Positions 28,776 to 35,779 of a stretch of 64,000 nt of DNA are shown here, piece by piece. Positions within the stretch are counted from its first letter, which is position 1. Each line of letters starts with the position of its first letter. The translations under genes and the position numbers were made by a program. Under the pieces are notes generated by a model, which was not told the DNA's origin, searched no databases, and saw only the letters and a program-made list of their open reading frames with translations. This DNA is from Tepidicella baoligensis (GTDB lineage Bacteria > Pseudomonadota > Gammaproteobacteria > Burkholderiales > Burkholderiaceae_C), in assembly GCF_013432195.1 (NCBI RefSeq), contig NZ_JACCDB010000005.1, positions 62,001-126,000 of the forward strand, given 5' to 3'.

Positions 28776-30641
28776 TCAGTCGTTCCAGTTTAGCGAGACG
28801 AAGAGGTTGCGTCCCGGCGAGGTAAAGCCATTGGCCAGCGAATACGTGGTGTCCGTCACGTTGTTCAGCCGCGCCTGGATACTCATGTTTCGGTTCAGCC
28901 GGTAGGTGGTCCCCAGATTGAGCAACCCGTAGCCAGGCAGGGTGACGCGGCCGGGAAACTGGGCGTCTTCCCGGTCACTGGAAAGGCGCAGCTCCGCGAA
29001 AGACAACCAGTCCCCGTGCTGGTGGTTGAGGCGGGTGCGCAGCACATGTCGGGCCACCCGAAGCACGCGCTCATCGCTGGGCTTGAGACGCGGATCGGCG
29101 TAGTCATACGAAACCGACCAGGCCGTGTCCCCCCACGACTGATCCAGCGACAGGGTCATGCCCTTGAGCACAGCCAGGTTGGACTGCACGTTGGTGGAAG
29201 GGGTGATGAAACCCTGGACCTCGTTGTGATACAGCACCGCGCTGGCACGGGTGTTGCCCTGCCGATAACGCAGCCCGATCTCGTGAGCCTTGCCCTTTTG
29301 GGGCTTCAAATCCGGATTGCCGAAACCAGGAAAGTACAACTGGTTGAAGCTGGGTGCCTGAAACGTGGTGCCCACGCTGCCAACGAGACGGAACTGCTCA
29401 TTGAGCCGGTAGCCTGCAGACAACGCCCAGGTGTTGAAACTGCCGAACTGGGAATTGCGGTCATGCCGCACCGTGGCCAGGGCGTCCCACGACTCCTGCT
29501 TCATGGCATAGGAAGCCGCCAGGCCGCGCACCGTGCGTTGCGAAACCGTGTACGCGGTGGTGCTGTCCACCTGGTCCTCGCGCTGCTCAGCGACCACACT
29601 CAAGGTGTCTTGGTCGAAACGGATGTCGTTCTGCCAGATGAACTGGGTGCGGGTGGTGTTGAAGCGGCTCTGCCCGGCCGGTGCGCCGTCCGATATCCGC
29701 CAGTAACGGTTGACGGACACGTCTTTCGAGCGCCCCGCCGTGAAGGTCGAGGACCAGTCGTCCGTCCATTGCGCCAACCATCGCAGGATTTGCTGTTCCA
29801 GCCTGGGATACGCCACGGCCCGGGCCGTGGCGGCATCGAGCGACAACGGATTCGGTGAAGGCGCACCATCGAAGTCGTACTCGCCGTCACTGAGCAAGAG
29901 CTGGGCGGAAACGCTGTGCTGACGGTTGATCTGGTAGCGGAGGCTGGCGTCCATGCTGGTGAACTCGAAACCGTCCTCGTCTGGATTGAACCCAGACGCA
30001 CCGGGAATCTTCACATTGATGCCCTGGGCCCGCTCATGGCTGGCACCCAAGGTGTATCCCCATGCGCCAGATTGTCCTTGCAAGGACGCCCCAAGTTTGC
30101 GCTGACCGTCGCCACCCACCCCGACGGTGGCAGAGCGTTGCAAGCCATCTTCCGGCTCACGTGTGAACACCTGAATGACCCCGCCCACGGCATCCGGGCC
30201 ATACAGGGCCGCCGCTGCACCGCGCAGCACCTCCACCCGCTCGATCCGGTCCAGGGGCAGGTTTTCCAGGGAATACCCCCCCGATGTGGCCGACCCCACG
30301 CGCACCCCGTTGACCAGCAAAATGGTCTGCGACGTCGTGGCGCCGCGCAGCAACACCCCTGAATTGGAGCGGTAGCTGCCATTCGTCGTGATCTGGACAC
30401 CGGGCACCAACGCCAACACATCGATCAAGGACTGTAGGCCCGCCTGGTCGAGCTGGTCGCGGCCAATGATCGTCACATCGGCCAGCGAATCGGTCAAAGG
30501 CACGGGGGTGCGCGTGGCGGTCACCACCACCGGCTCCAACTCCCCCGCTTGAGCCGAAGCGTCCACGGACACCCCCCCCAAGAAGACCGTGATGGCCGCA
30601 GGCACGCACGCCACTCGGGCGCGATTCAAAGAAACACACAT
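28776..30641 (-). CDS. btuB: TonB-dependent outer-membrane cobalamin receptor
   Basis: A 621-residue outer-membrane receptor for B12. A signal peptide (about residues 1-31, ending VDASAQA) is followed by a TonB box region ELEPVVVTATRTPVPL, a plug domain (about 45-155, with RSNSGVLLRGATTSQTILLV and EVLRGAAAALYGPDAVGGV) and a beta-barrel to the C-terminus. It is the first gene of the cobalamin operon. The ATG has no good ribosome site, and a stop in frame 24-27 bases upstream limits alternatives; poor initiation fits control by the riboswitch 80 bases ahead. Confidence 0.95.
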   Translation of the reverse strand: MCVSLNRARVACVPAAITVFLGGVSVDASAQAGELEPVVVTATRTPVPLTDSLADVTIIGRDQLDQAGLQSLIDVLALVPGVQITTNGSYRSNSGVLLRGATTSQTILLVNGVRVGSATSGGYSLENLPLDRIERVEVLRGAAAALYGPDAVGGVIQVFTREPEDGLQRSATVGVGGDGQRKLGASLQGQSGAWGYTLGASHERAQGINVKIPGASGFNPDEDGFEFTSMDASLRYQINRQHSVSAQLLLSDGEYDFDGAPSPNPLSLDAATARAVAYPRLEQQILRWLAQWTDDWSSTFTAGRSKDVSVNRYWRISDGAPAGQSRFNTTRTQFIWQNDIRFDQDTLSVVAEQREDQVDSTTAYTVSQRTVRGLAASYAMKQESWDALATVRHDRNSQFGSFNTWALSAGYRLNEQFRLVGSVGTTFQAPSFNQLYFPGFGNPDLKPQKGKAHEIGLRYRQGNTRASAVLYHNEVQGFITPSTNVQSNLAVLKGMTLSLDQSWGDTAWSVSYDYADPRLKPSDERVLRVARHVLRTRLNHQHGDWLSFAELRLSSDREDAQFPGRVTLPGYGLLNLGTTYRLNRNMSIQARLNNVTDTTYSLANGFTSPGRNLFVSLNWND

Positions 30642-30724
30642 GGCAGAAACAAAAGCAGATCGCCCTCACCGCCTTCCCCGACAGTGCATGGGCATCACAG
30701 CCGTGCGCGACGCGCAAGGCCACC

Positions 30725-30940
30725 TCGCTGGCCGGTATCCGGGCTGGTGGAAACAACCTTCGTCGCCTTCCCGGAGGCCCGAAGGCCGCCAGTGGCGTGG
30801 GGGACGAAAGCGGGGCCGCACAAGCGACCCGTCCACTTACCGTTGCGGGGGCAGCGCTGGTTAGCGCGTGTCTGGTCACAACCACGCACCTCCAGCTTCC
30901 CGTTTAACCGCTGCCCAGGAACCGGGCAGCGAGCACCAAC
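30725..30940 (-). promoter_or_regulatory. cobalamin riboswitch of the btuB-cobT operon
   Basis: On the minus strand the conserved elements occur in order: GGTTAAACGGGAA (30897-30909), the long core CCAGCGCTGCCCCCGCAACG continuing into GTAAG (30836-30860), GCCACTG (30790-30796), GGGAAGGCG, and the B12 box AGCCCGGATACCGGCC (30730-30745). These match the adenosylcobalamin-binding aptamer. Just past the box, GGCCA and TGGCC (30729-30733 with 30718-30722) can form a hairpin using the last bases of the box, a candidate for the alternative switch fold. B12 would be expected to repress the operon. With its flanks this element fills the 356-base gap between btuB and the zapB-like gene. Confidence 0.95.
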
Positions 30941-30982
30941 ATCTCACATTCTAGCTCGTCCACGCCTGGAGCCCCACGGCCC

Positions 30983-30988
30983 TACAAT
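30983..30988 (+). promoter_or_regulatory. putative -10 box of the zapB-like/zapA transcript
   Basis: TACAAT lies nine bases before the zapB-like ATG. No good -35 box is seen. If it is used, the RNA would begin about three bases before the start codon. The same TACAAT hexamer precedes the 6S RNA gene, where its function is clearer. Confidence 0.45.
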
Positions 30989-30997
30989 GGCGAACAA

Positions 30998-31216
30998 ATG
31001 CCTCTCCAGCCTTACATCGACCAGATATCCGAGCGTGTGGATCGGCTGCTGCTTCGCCATGAGGAACTGCAGCGCGTCAACGAGCTGCTGCAACAGCAAC
31101 TGGAGTCCTTACGCCAGGAACGCGACCAGCTGCGCCAACAGTGCCTCGTCGCGCGCCAGCGGCTGGATGCACTGATTGCGCAACTGCCCACCGAACCTCA
31201 GGAACCCGAGGCATGA
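30998..31216 (+). CDS. ZapB-like coiled-coil protein (TIGR02449-like)
   Basis: A 72-residue protein that is almost entirely coiled coil (about residues 5-62; RVDRLLLRHEELQRVNELL and heptads continuing through LRQERDQLRQQ) with a short acidic tail. Small coiled-coil proteins encoded directly before zapA are thought to work with ZapA at the FtsZ ring. The stop overlaps the zapA start by ATGA. There is no ribosome site in front of the ATG, and a possible -10 box lies only nine bases away, suggesting leaderless or nearly leaderless translation. Confidence 0.8.
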   Translation: MPLQPYIDQISERVDRLLLRHEELQRVNELLQQQLESLRQERDQLRQQCLVARQRLDALIAQLPTEPQEPEA

Positions 31217-31575
31217 ACAAGCCAGGCATCAAGCAGGTCGAAGTCCAGATCATGAGCCAGAGCTACATGCTGGCCTGCCCCGTCGATGGCGAGGAGGCCT
31301 TGCGCGAAGCGGTGGCCAAGGTAGACGGCGCCATGTGCCGCATCCGCGACGCCGGCAAGGTCAAGGCGCGGGATCGCATCGCAGTGCTGGCGGCCCTGAA
31401 CATCGCTTTCGAGCTGTTTCAGAAAGATGGCAGCGGGTTTCGCAACTCCTCCTTCGGCAGCCCGGAATCGGGTGATCTCGAGGACCCGGCCCACCTGTCT
31501 GCGCAGGAAGCGCAACTCCAGGCCTTGCTGGAGCGCCTCGACGCCGCTCTGGCACCAGACGGACGGCTGTTCTGA
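31213..31575 (+). CDS. zapA: cell division protein ZapA
   Basis: A 120-residue FtsZ-ring-associated protein that cross-links FtsZ protofilaments. The N-terminal domain has VEVQIMSQSYMLACPVDGEE (family pattern: beta strands followed by ALREAVAKVDGAM), then RIAVLAALNIAFELF. A C-terminal coiled coil (about 90-115) provides dimerisation. The start overlaps the zapB-like stop. The 6S RNA gene follows within 40 bases, a linkage conserved in proteobacteria. Confidence 0.95.
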   Translation: MNKPGIKQVEVQIMSQSYMLACPVDGEEALREAVAKVDGAMCRIRDAGKVKARDRIAVLAALNIAFELFQKDGSGFRNSSFGSPESGDLEDPAHLSAQEAQLQALLERLDAALAPDGRLF

Positions 31576-31601
31576 GCCGACTCGGCACCCCTGGCCCGTA
31601 C

Positions 31602-31607
31602 TACAAT
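31602..31607 (+). promoter_or_regulatory. -10 box of the 6S RNA gene
   Basis: TACAAT ends five bases before the first base of the closing stem of 6S RNA. The -35 region is weak. The spacing fits transcription starting near 31612-31615. Confidence 0.6.
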
Positions 31608-31611
31608 CGGG

Positions 31612-31788
31612 GTGTCTGCCGTGGGCGTTGGGCTTTATATTTCCTTGAACCAATGCTCTTCGAGCCCGGGCTTGGTACATTGCGCAGTGGGTGTGAGCGT
31701 CTCGCGTCAGATGAACCCGAAGCTGCGCTGCCCTCGCCCACCTGAACCCCCACGTTCAGGATGACGGTCCGGCACCACGGCAGACACC
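31612..31788 (+). ncRNA. ssrS: 6S RNA
   Basis: Regulatory RNA that binds sigma70-RNA polymerase by mimicking an open promoter and accumulates in stationary phase. The ends form a perfect 13-base closing stem: GTGTCTGCCGTGG (31612-31624) pairs with CCACGGCAGACAC (31775-31787). Between them lies the expected long hairpin with a large internal bubble; the ends are marked by GGGCGTTGG on the left and GACGGTCCGGCA on the right. It lies directly downstream of zapA, its usual place. A short T-rich run follows at 31793-31799. Exact ends were not determined. Confidence 0.93.
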
Positions 31789-31809
31789 CTTCATTTTTCT
31801 CCCTGTTGC

Positions 31810-32622
31810 ATGTTTGATCTTCTGCTGGTGGCCCAGTTGCTGGCCCTGGGTGTGTTCACGGGCTTTCTCGCCGGGCTGCTGGGCATTGGTGGCGGCATGC
31901 TGATGGTGCCGTTCATCACCGTCATCGTGACGGCTCAGGGGGTATCGGCCGATCTGGCCGTCAAGGTGGCGATCGCCACGTCCATGGCCACCATCATCTT
32001 CACCTCGCTCTCCAGCGTGCGCGCCCACCATCGACGCGGGGCCGTCCGGTGGGACATCGTCTCTCGACTCGCCCCAGGCATCGTGGCCGGCGCTGCCCTG
32101 GCCAGCCTCGGGGTGTTCGCGTGGCTTGGCGGCCGGTGGCTGGCCTTCGTGTTCGCCGCTTTCGTGGCCTTTTCCGGCACCCAGATGTTGCTCGACAAAA
32201 AACCTCAACCCAACCGCACCCTGCCCGGCACCTCGGGCCAGTTCGCAGCAGGCGGGGTGATCGGATTCTTGTCGGGACTGGTCGGCGCCGGAGGCGGTTT
32301 CGTCAGCGTCCCGTTCCTGACATGGTGCAACGTCACCATCCACCATGCGGTGGCGACCAGCGCCGCCCTGGGCTTTCCGATCGCGCTGGCCAATGCCGTG
32401 GGCTACATCGTTTCGGGCAGCGGCGTGGAGGGTTTACCCCCGGCCTCCCTCGGCTACATCTACCTGCCGGCCCTGCTGGTGATCTCCACGGCCAGTGTGC
32501 TCACCGCTCCATTGGGCGTACGGGCTGCGCACGCCCTGCCGGTCAAGCCGTTGAAGCGGGTGTTCGCGCTCATCCTGTACGTGCTGGCCGGCTTCATGCT
32601 CTACAAGGGCCTGACGGCCTGA
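31810..32622 (+). CDS. TSUP family permease (TauE/SafE)
   Basis: A 270-residue inner-membrane protein with about eight hydrophobic segments. The repeated TSUP signature is visible in both halves: GFLAGLLGIGGGMLMVPFIT near residue 18 and GFLSGLVGAGGGFVSVPFLT near residue 150. The family exports or imports sulfite, sulfonates or other small organosulfur anions; the substrate here cannot be told. It starts 21 bases after the 6S RNA gene and may receive read-through from it. Confidence 0.93.
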   Translation: MFDLLLVAQLLALGVFTGFLAGLLGIGGGMLMVPFITVIVTAQGVSADLAVKVAIATSMATIIFTSLSSVRAHHRRGAVRWDIVSRLAPGIVAGAALASLGVFAWLGGRWLAFVFAAFVAFSGTQMLLDKKPQPNRTLPGTSGQFAAGGVIGFLSGLVGAGGGFVSVPFLTWCNVTIHHAVATSAALGFPIALANAVGYIVSGSGVEGLPPASLGYIYLPALLVISTASVLTAPLGVRAAHALPVKPLKRVFALILYVLAGFMLYKGLTA

Positions 32623-32652
32623 GCCGCGCCGTCACGGGTTGAGCACACCCTT

Positions 32653-33153
32653 TCAACCGTGGAGGGGACGACGGCTGAGCACGATGCCGTCTTCATCCGC
32701 ATACAGCCAGTCGCCGGGCTGGACCAGCACACCCTGTATCCACACGGGTACGTCGCGCTGCCCTTGCTGGCGCTTCTCGGTGGGCAGCGGCATGGCGGCC
32801 AGGGCTCGGATGCCCACGTCGCAAGCCCGCAGTTCGGCCACGTCGCGAACGCAGCCATCCACGACCAGACCGGCCCAACCATTGCGCGCGGCCGCAGCTG
32901 CCAGATTGCCGCCCACCAAAGCCCGGCGCAGCGAGCCTCCGCCATCGACCACCAGCACCCGCCCCTGCCCCGGCGAGTCCACGGCGTCTTTCACCAGGGA
33001 GTTGTCTTCATGGCACTTGACCACGGCCACTGGGCCTGCAAACGCGGGGCGCCCGCCGAAATCCCGAAACACGGGCGGCAACACCCGAAAGTCTCCACTG
33101 AGGTCGTTTTTGTGCGCGTCGCACAGGTCACAAGTGGCAAATCTCATGCGCAT
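32653..33153 (-). CDS. rraA: RraA-like protein (regulator of ribonuclease E activity / RraA-fold aldolase)
   Basis: A 166-residue protein of the RraA fold: FATCDLCDAHK at the N-terminus, then RVLVVDGGGSLRRALVGGNL, AARNGWAGLVVDGCVRDVAE and a C-terminal GDWLYADEDGIVL. In E. coli RraA binds RNase E and inhibits mRNA decay; some family members are instead hydroxy-oxo-acid aldolases, and the fold alone does not decide. The start at 33153 follows an AGGAG site by five bases; ATG 33147 is the alternative. It converges on the TSUP gene. Confidence 0.88.
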   Translation of the reverse strand: MRMRFATCDLCDAHKNDLSGDFRVLPPVFRDFGGRPAFAGPVAVVKCHEDNSLVKDAVDSPGQGRVLVVDGGGSLRRALVGGNLAAAAARNGWAGLVVDGCVRDVAELRACDVGIRALAAMPLPTEKRQQGQRDVPVWIQGVLVQPGDWLYADEDGIVLSRRPLHG

Positions 33154-33415
33154 TCTCACTCCTGAAACACCCTGGCCCCAGACCCGGAGCCCACAGCGAT
33201 GATACCCAGGCAATCACCCTGGACCTTGCATCATGCTGACAGCTCATACAGACACTGTCACATGCAAGCCACTCCAACCTAGGAAAAACCCATCCCACCC
33301 GAAAAAAACGCACCTTCTCTCTATGAAACCCGGAACTTTGCGTTTAGGATGACCACCGTTCGTGGCCGGTGTTTTCACCTCCATGACATGCCTCAACCAT
33401 CACAAGGATTCGACC

Positions 33416-33712
33416 ATGGCAACTGCGAAAAAAGCTCCTGCTGCTAAAGCTGCGCCAGCCAAGCGCACACCCAATGCCGCGTTCATGAAACCGATGACCC
33501 CAAGCGCCACCCTGGCGGCCGTGATCGGCAGCAAGCCCATGCCGCGCACAGAAGTGACTAAGAAGGTCTGGGAATACATCAAGAAGAACAAGCTGCAGGA
33601 CGCCACCAACAAGCGCATGATCAACGCCGACGCCAAGCTCAAGGAAATCTTCAAGAAACCGCAGGTTTCGATGTTCGAGATGACCAAGCTGATCAGCGCT
33701 CACCTGTCCTGA
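33416..33712 (+). CDS. SWIB/MDM2-domain protein with basic Ala/Lys tail
   Basis: A 98-residue protein. The first 22 residues are a histone-H1-like Ala/Lys/Pro tail (MATAKKAPAAKAAPAKR). Residues about 25-98 form a SWIB domain: MTPSATLAAVIGSKPMPRTE, VWEYIKKNKLQD, MINADAKLKEIF and MFEMTKLISAHL. The domain is best known from eukaryotic SWI/SNF complexes, and is also found in chlamydiae and many betaproteobacteria, probably as a DNA-associated protein. An AAGGA ribosome site precedes the ATG. The 261-base spacer upstream (33154-33415) holds divergent control sequences, with no element I can name. Confidence 0.92.
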   Translation: MATAKKAPAAKAAPAKRTPNAAFMKPMTPSATLAAVIGSKPMPRTEVTKKVWEYIKKNKLQDATNKRMINADAKLKEIFKKPQVSMFEMTKLISAHLS

Positions 33713-33733
33713 TCCGCCGCTCGGACACCGCTT

Positions 33734-33758
33734 ACATGGCCCCTCGATGGGGCCATGT
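33734..33758. terminator. hairpin terminator between swib gene and holC
   Basis: A perfect 10-base stem (ACATGGCCCC at 33734-33743 with 33749-33758) around a five-base loop lies between two convergent genes. The T-tracts are short on both sides, so it may act weakly in either direction. Confidence 0.65.
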
Positions 33759-33776
33759 CGTTTGCAGGCGCAGCTT

Positions 33777-34235
33777 TCATGGGCCCTGGCGGCGCCCGAC
33801 AAGCTGAGCCACGTCATGGCGCTCGATGTTCAGGCCCTGAGCCACATAGTAGCGCCAGCGCTCACGCGCCGCCGCTTTGAGCGCATCGTCTTCAGGCACG
33901 ATTTCCAACAGCCGCTCGAACCGCTCGAACCCCACCGGAACGGCAGGCAACAGGTTCACCAATACCCCGATGCCTAGCGACGGCTCGGGCAATTCTGCGC
34001 TCGACAGCACCACGGCCGAGCGGCGCAACACCGACTCCGGCGCATGGCCCCAGACGGCATGAGCGACGAATTCCTGCGCGGAAAACGTCCAGAGCGCGTC
34101 GTCGGTCGCGCGCAGGTACTCCTCAGGCAACAGCACCCAGGAACGATGGCCCGCCAGCGTGACCTTGCGCAACAAACGGCACAGGTACGCCTGCAGGGCA
34201 CCTACATGGAAGTGGAACGCGATGGCCGTGGCCAT
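33777..34235 (-). CDS. holC: DNA polymerase III chi subunit
   Basis: A 152-residue accessory subunit of the clamp-loader complex that links psi to single-stranded DNA-binding protein. The pattern matches the family: AIAFHFHVGALQAYLCRLLR, HRSWVLLPEEYLRATDDALWT, FVAHAVWG and the C-terminal ERFERLLEIVPEDDALKAAARERW. The ATG at 34235 lies five bases after the pepA stop; the longer open frame is a shadow of pepA. Co-transcription with pepA is the usual arrangement. Confidence 0.92.
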   Translation of the reverse strand: MATAIAFHFHVGALQAYLCRLLRKVTLAGHRSWVLLPEEYLRATDDALWTFSAQEFVAHAVWGHAPESVLRRSAVVLSSAELPEPSLGIGVLVNLLPAVPVGFERFERLLEIVPEDDALKAAARERWRYYVAQGLNIERHDVAQLVGRRQGP

Positions 34236-34240
34236 ATGCC

Positions 34241-35752
34241 TCAGCGCTTCCGGACGGGTTTGGCGCCAACGGCTTTCGGGGTTGGGCGCAGCTGGAGGGC
34301 CAGCCGGTCGGCCTCGTCGAGCAAGTAGCGCAGCAGCAAGGGCACAGGCCTGCCGGTGGCCCCCTTGGACGCCCCGCCTTTCCATGCCACGCCCGCGATG
34401 TCGAGATGCGCCCAGGCATGGTCACCGACGAATTTCTCCAGAAACTTGGCCGCCGTCACCGCGCCAGCCTGACGCCCGGCGACATTCCCCATATCGGCGA
34501 AATGGGACTTCAGGCCTTCGGCGTATTCGTCGTCGAGCGGCATGCGCCAGCAGGGATCGAGTGCCGCCTCACCCGCCTCGAACAGGTGCTGGGCCAGGTC
34601 ATCCCGGTTGGCGAACAGGCCGGCGCGCACGCCACCCAGGGCGATCACGCAGGCACCGGTGAGCGTGGCCACATCGATCAGCGCACGCGGCTTGAAACGC
34701 TGCGCGTAGGTCAGCGCGTCACACAGAATCAGGCGCCCTTCGGCATCGGTGTTGAGGACTTCAATCGTCTGTCCACTCATGCTGGTGACCACATCGCCAG
34801 GCTTGACGGCACGCCCATCCGGCATGTTCTCGCAAGTGGGGATGAGGCCCACCACGTTGAGCGCGGGCCTGAGCTTGGCCAATGCGGCAAAAGTCCCCAG
34901 CACACTGGCTGCCCCGCCCATGTCGAACTTCATCTCGTCCATCTCGGGGGCCGGCTTGAGGGAGATGCCCCCGGTGTCGAAGGTGATGCCCTTGCCCACC
35001 AGCACCACCGGGGCACTGGACTTGGCCGCGCCCTGGTACTTCAGCACGATGAAGCGCAACGGCTCGCTGGAGCCCTGCGCCACGGCCATGAACGCCCCCA
35101 TGCCGAGCTTGGCCACCTCCTTCGGCCCCAGCACCTCCACCGACATCCCGGGCAACTTGCCGAGCTGGCGGGCGGCTTGCGCCAACATCGTGGGCGTGGC
35201 GTGATTGCCGGGCCGGTTGGCCCACTCCCGCGCCAGCTCCACGCCGTGCGCCACCGCCACCCCCTGGTCAAAGGCCTGACGCACGGCAGCCGCATCCGCG
35301 ACGCCCACGACCACCTTCTGCAGAACGCGGGGCTTGGCCTGGGACTTGGTGGCAACGTAGCGGTAACTCGTCTCGGCGACCGCCTGCACCGCCGCCGAGA
35401 CGGCCGCCGCCTCGGCATCGCCGGCCACCAGCACCAGCCGCTTCACGGCATCCCCCGCGAGCGCTTTCATCGCGGCTGTGACGGCTTTGCGGATGGAGGC
35501 ACCAGAGCCTTCACCGGTGCGGACCAGAGCCAGACGCCGCGGCTGCACACCCGGCAACCGATGGGCCAGCAGGCAACTGCCCACGGCAGACTCGATGTCT
35601 TTGTCGGCGACGGCGCCACGGGCCCACAGGGTCAGCGGGTCCCCCGGGCCAGCGGAAGTCTGGCCGGCGCGGTCGGACCACAACAGGATCAGCGCGTCGG
35701 CCGCCAGGCCGGCGGCCTGATGAAGGGTAAGGGTTTTGAGCTCGAAGTCCAT
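34241..35752 (-). CDS. pepA: leucyl aminopeptidase (M17)
   Basis: Cytosolic two-metal aminopeptidase of 503 residues. The N-terminal domain is variable. The C-terminal catalytic domain holds VLVGKGITFDTGGISLKP (metal/active-site Lys and Asp), MKFDMGGAASVLG, the M17 signature NTDAEGRLILCDAL and TLTGACVIALG. E. coli PepA also binds DNA in cer recombination and pyrimidine control; whether this one does is unknown. The start has no visible ribosome site and is divergent from lptF with only 27 bases between. Confidence 0.97.
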   Translation of the reverse strand: MDFELKTLTLHQAAGLAADALILLWSDRAGQTSAGPGDPLTLWARGAVADKDIESAVGSCLLAHRLPGVQPRRLALVRTGEGSGASIRKAVTAAMKALAGDAVKRLVLVAGDAEAAAVSAAVQAVAETSYRYVATKSQAKPRVLQKVVVGVADAAAVRQAFDQGVAVAHGVELAREWANRPGNHATPTMLAQAARQLGKLPGMSVEVLGPKEVAKLGMGAFMAVAQGSSEPLRFIVLKYQGAAKSSAPVVLVGKGITFDTGGISLKPAPEMDEMKFDMGGAASVLGTFAALAKLRPALNVVGLIPTCENMPDGRAVKPGDVVTSMSGQTIEVLNTDAEGRLILCDALTYAQRFKPRALIDVATLTGACVIALGGVRAGLFANRDDLAQHLFEAGEAALDPCWRMPLDDEYAEGLKSHFADMGNVAGRQAGAVTAAKFLEKFVGDHAWAHLDIAGVAWKGGASKGATGRPVPLLLRYLLDEADRLALQLRPTPKAVGAKPVRKR

Positions 35753-35779
35753 AATGTCGGCTGTTGTTGGTTTCAGACG

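Noticed and set aside
33237-33260. Inverted repeat TGACAG...CTGTCA between rraA and the SWIB gene
   Set aside because: Only six bases per arm with a 12-base gap; not distinguishable from chance without a known regulator.
34406-35779. Long N-terminal extension of lptF
   Set aside because: It is antisense to pepA; the LptF family begins at the ATG at 35780.
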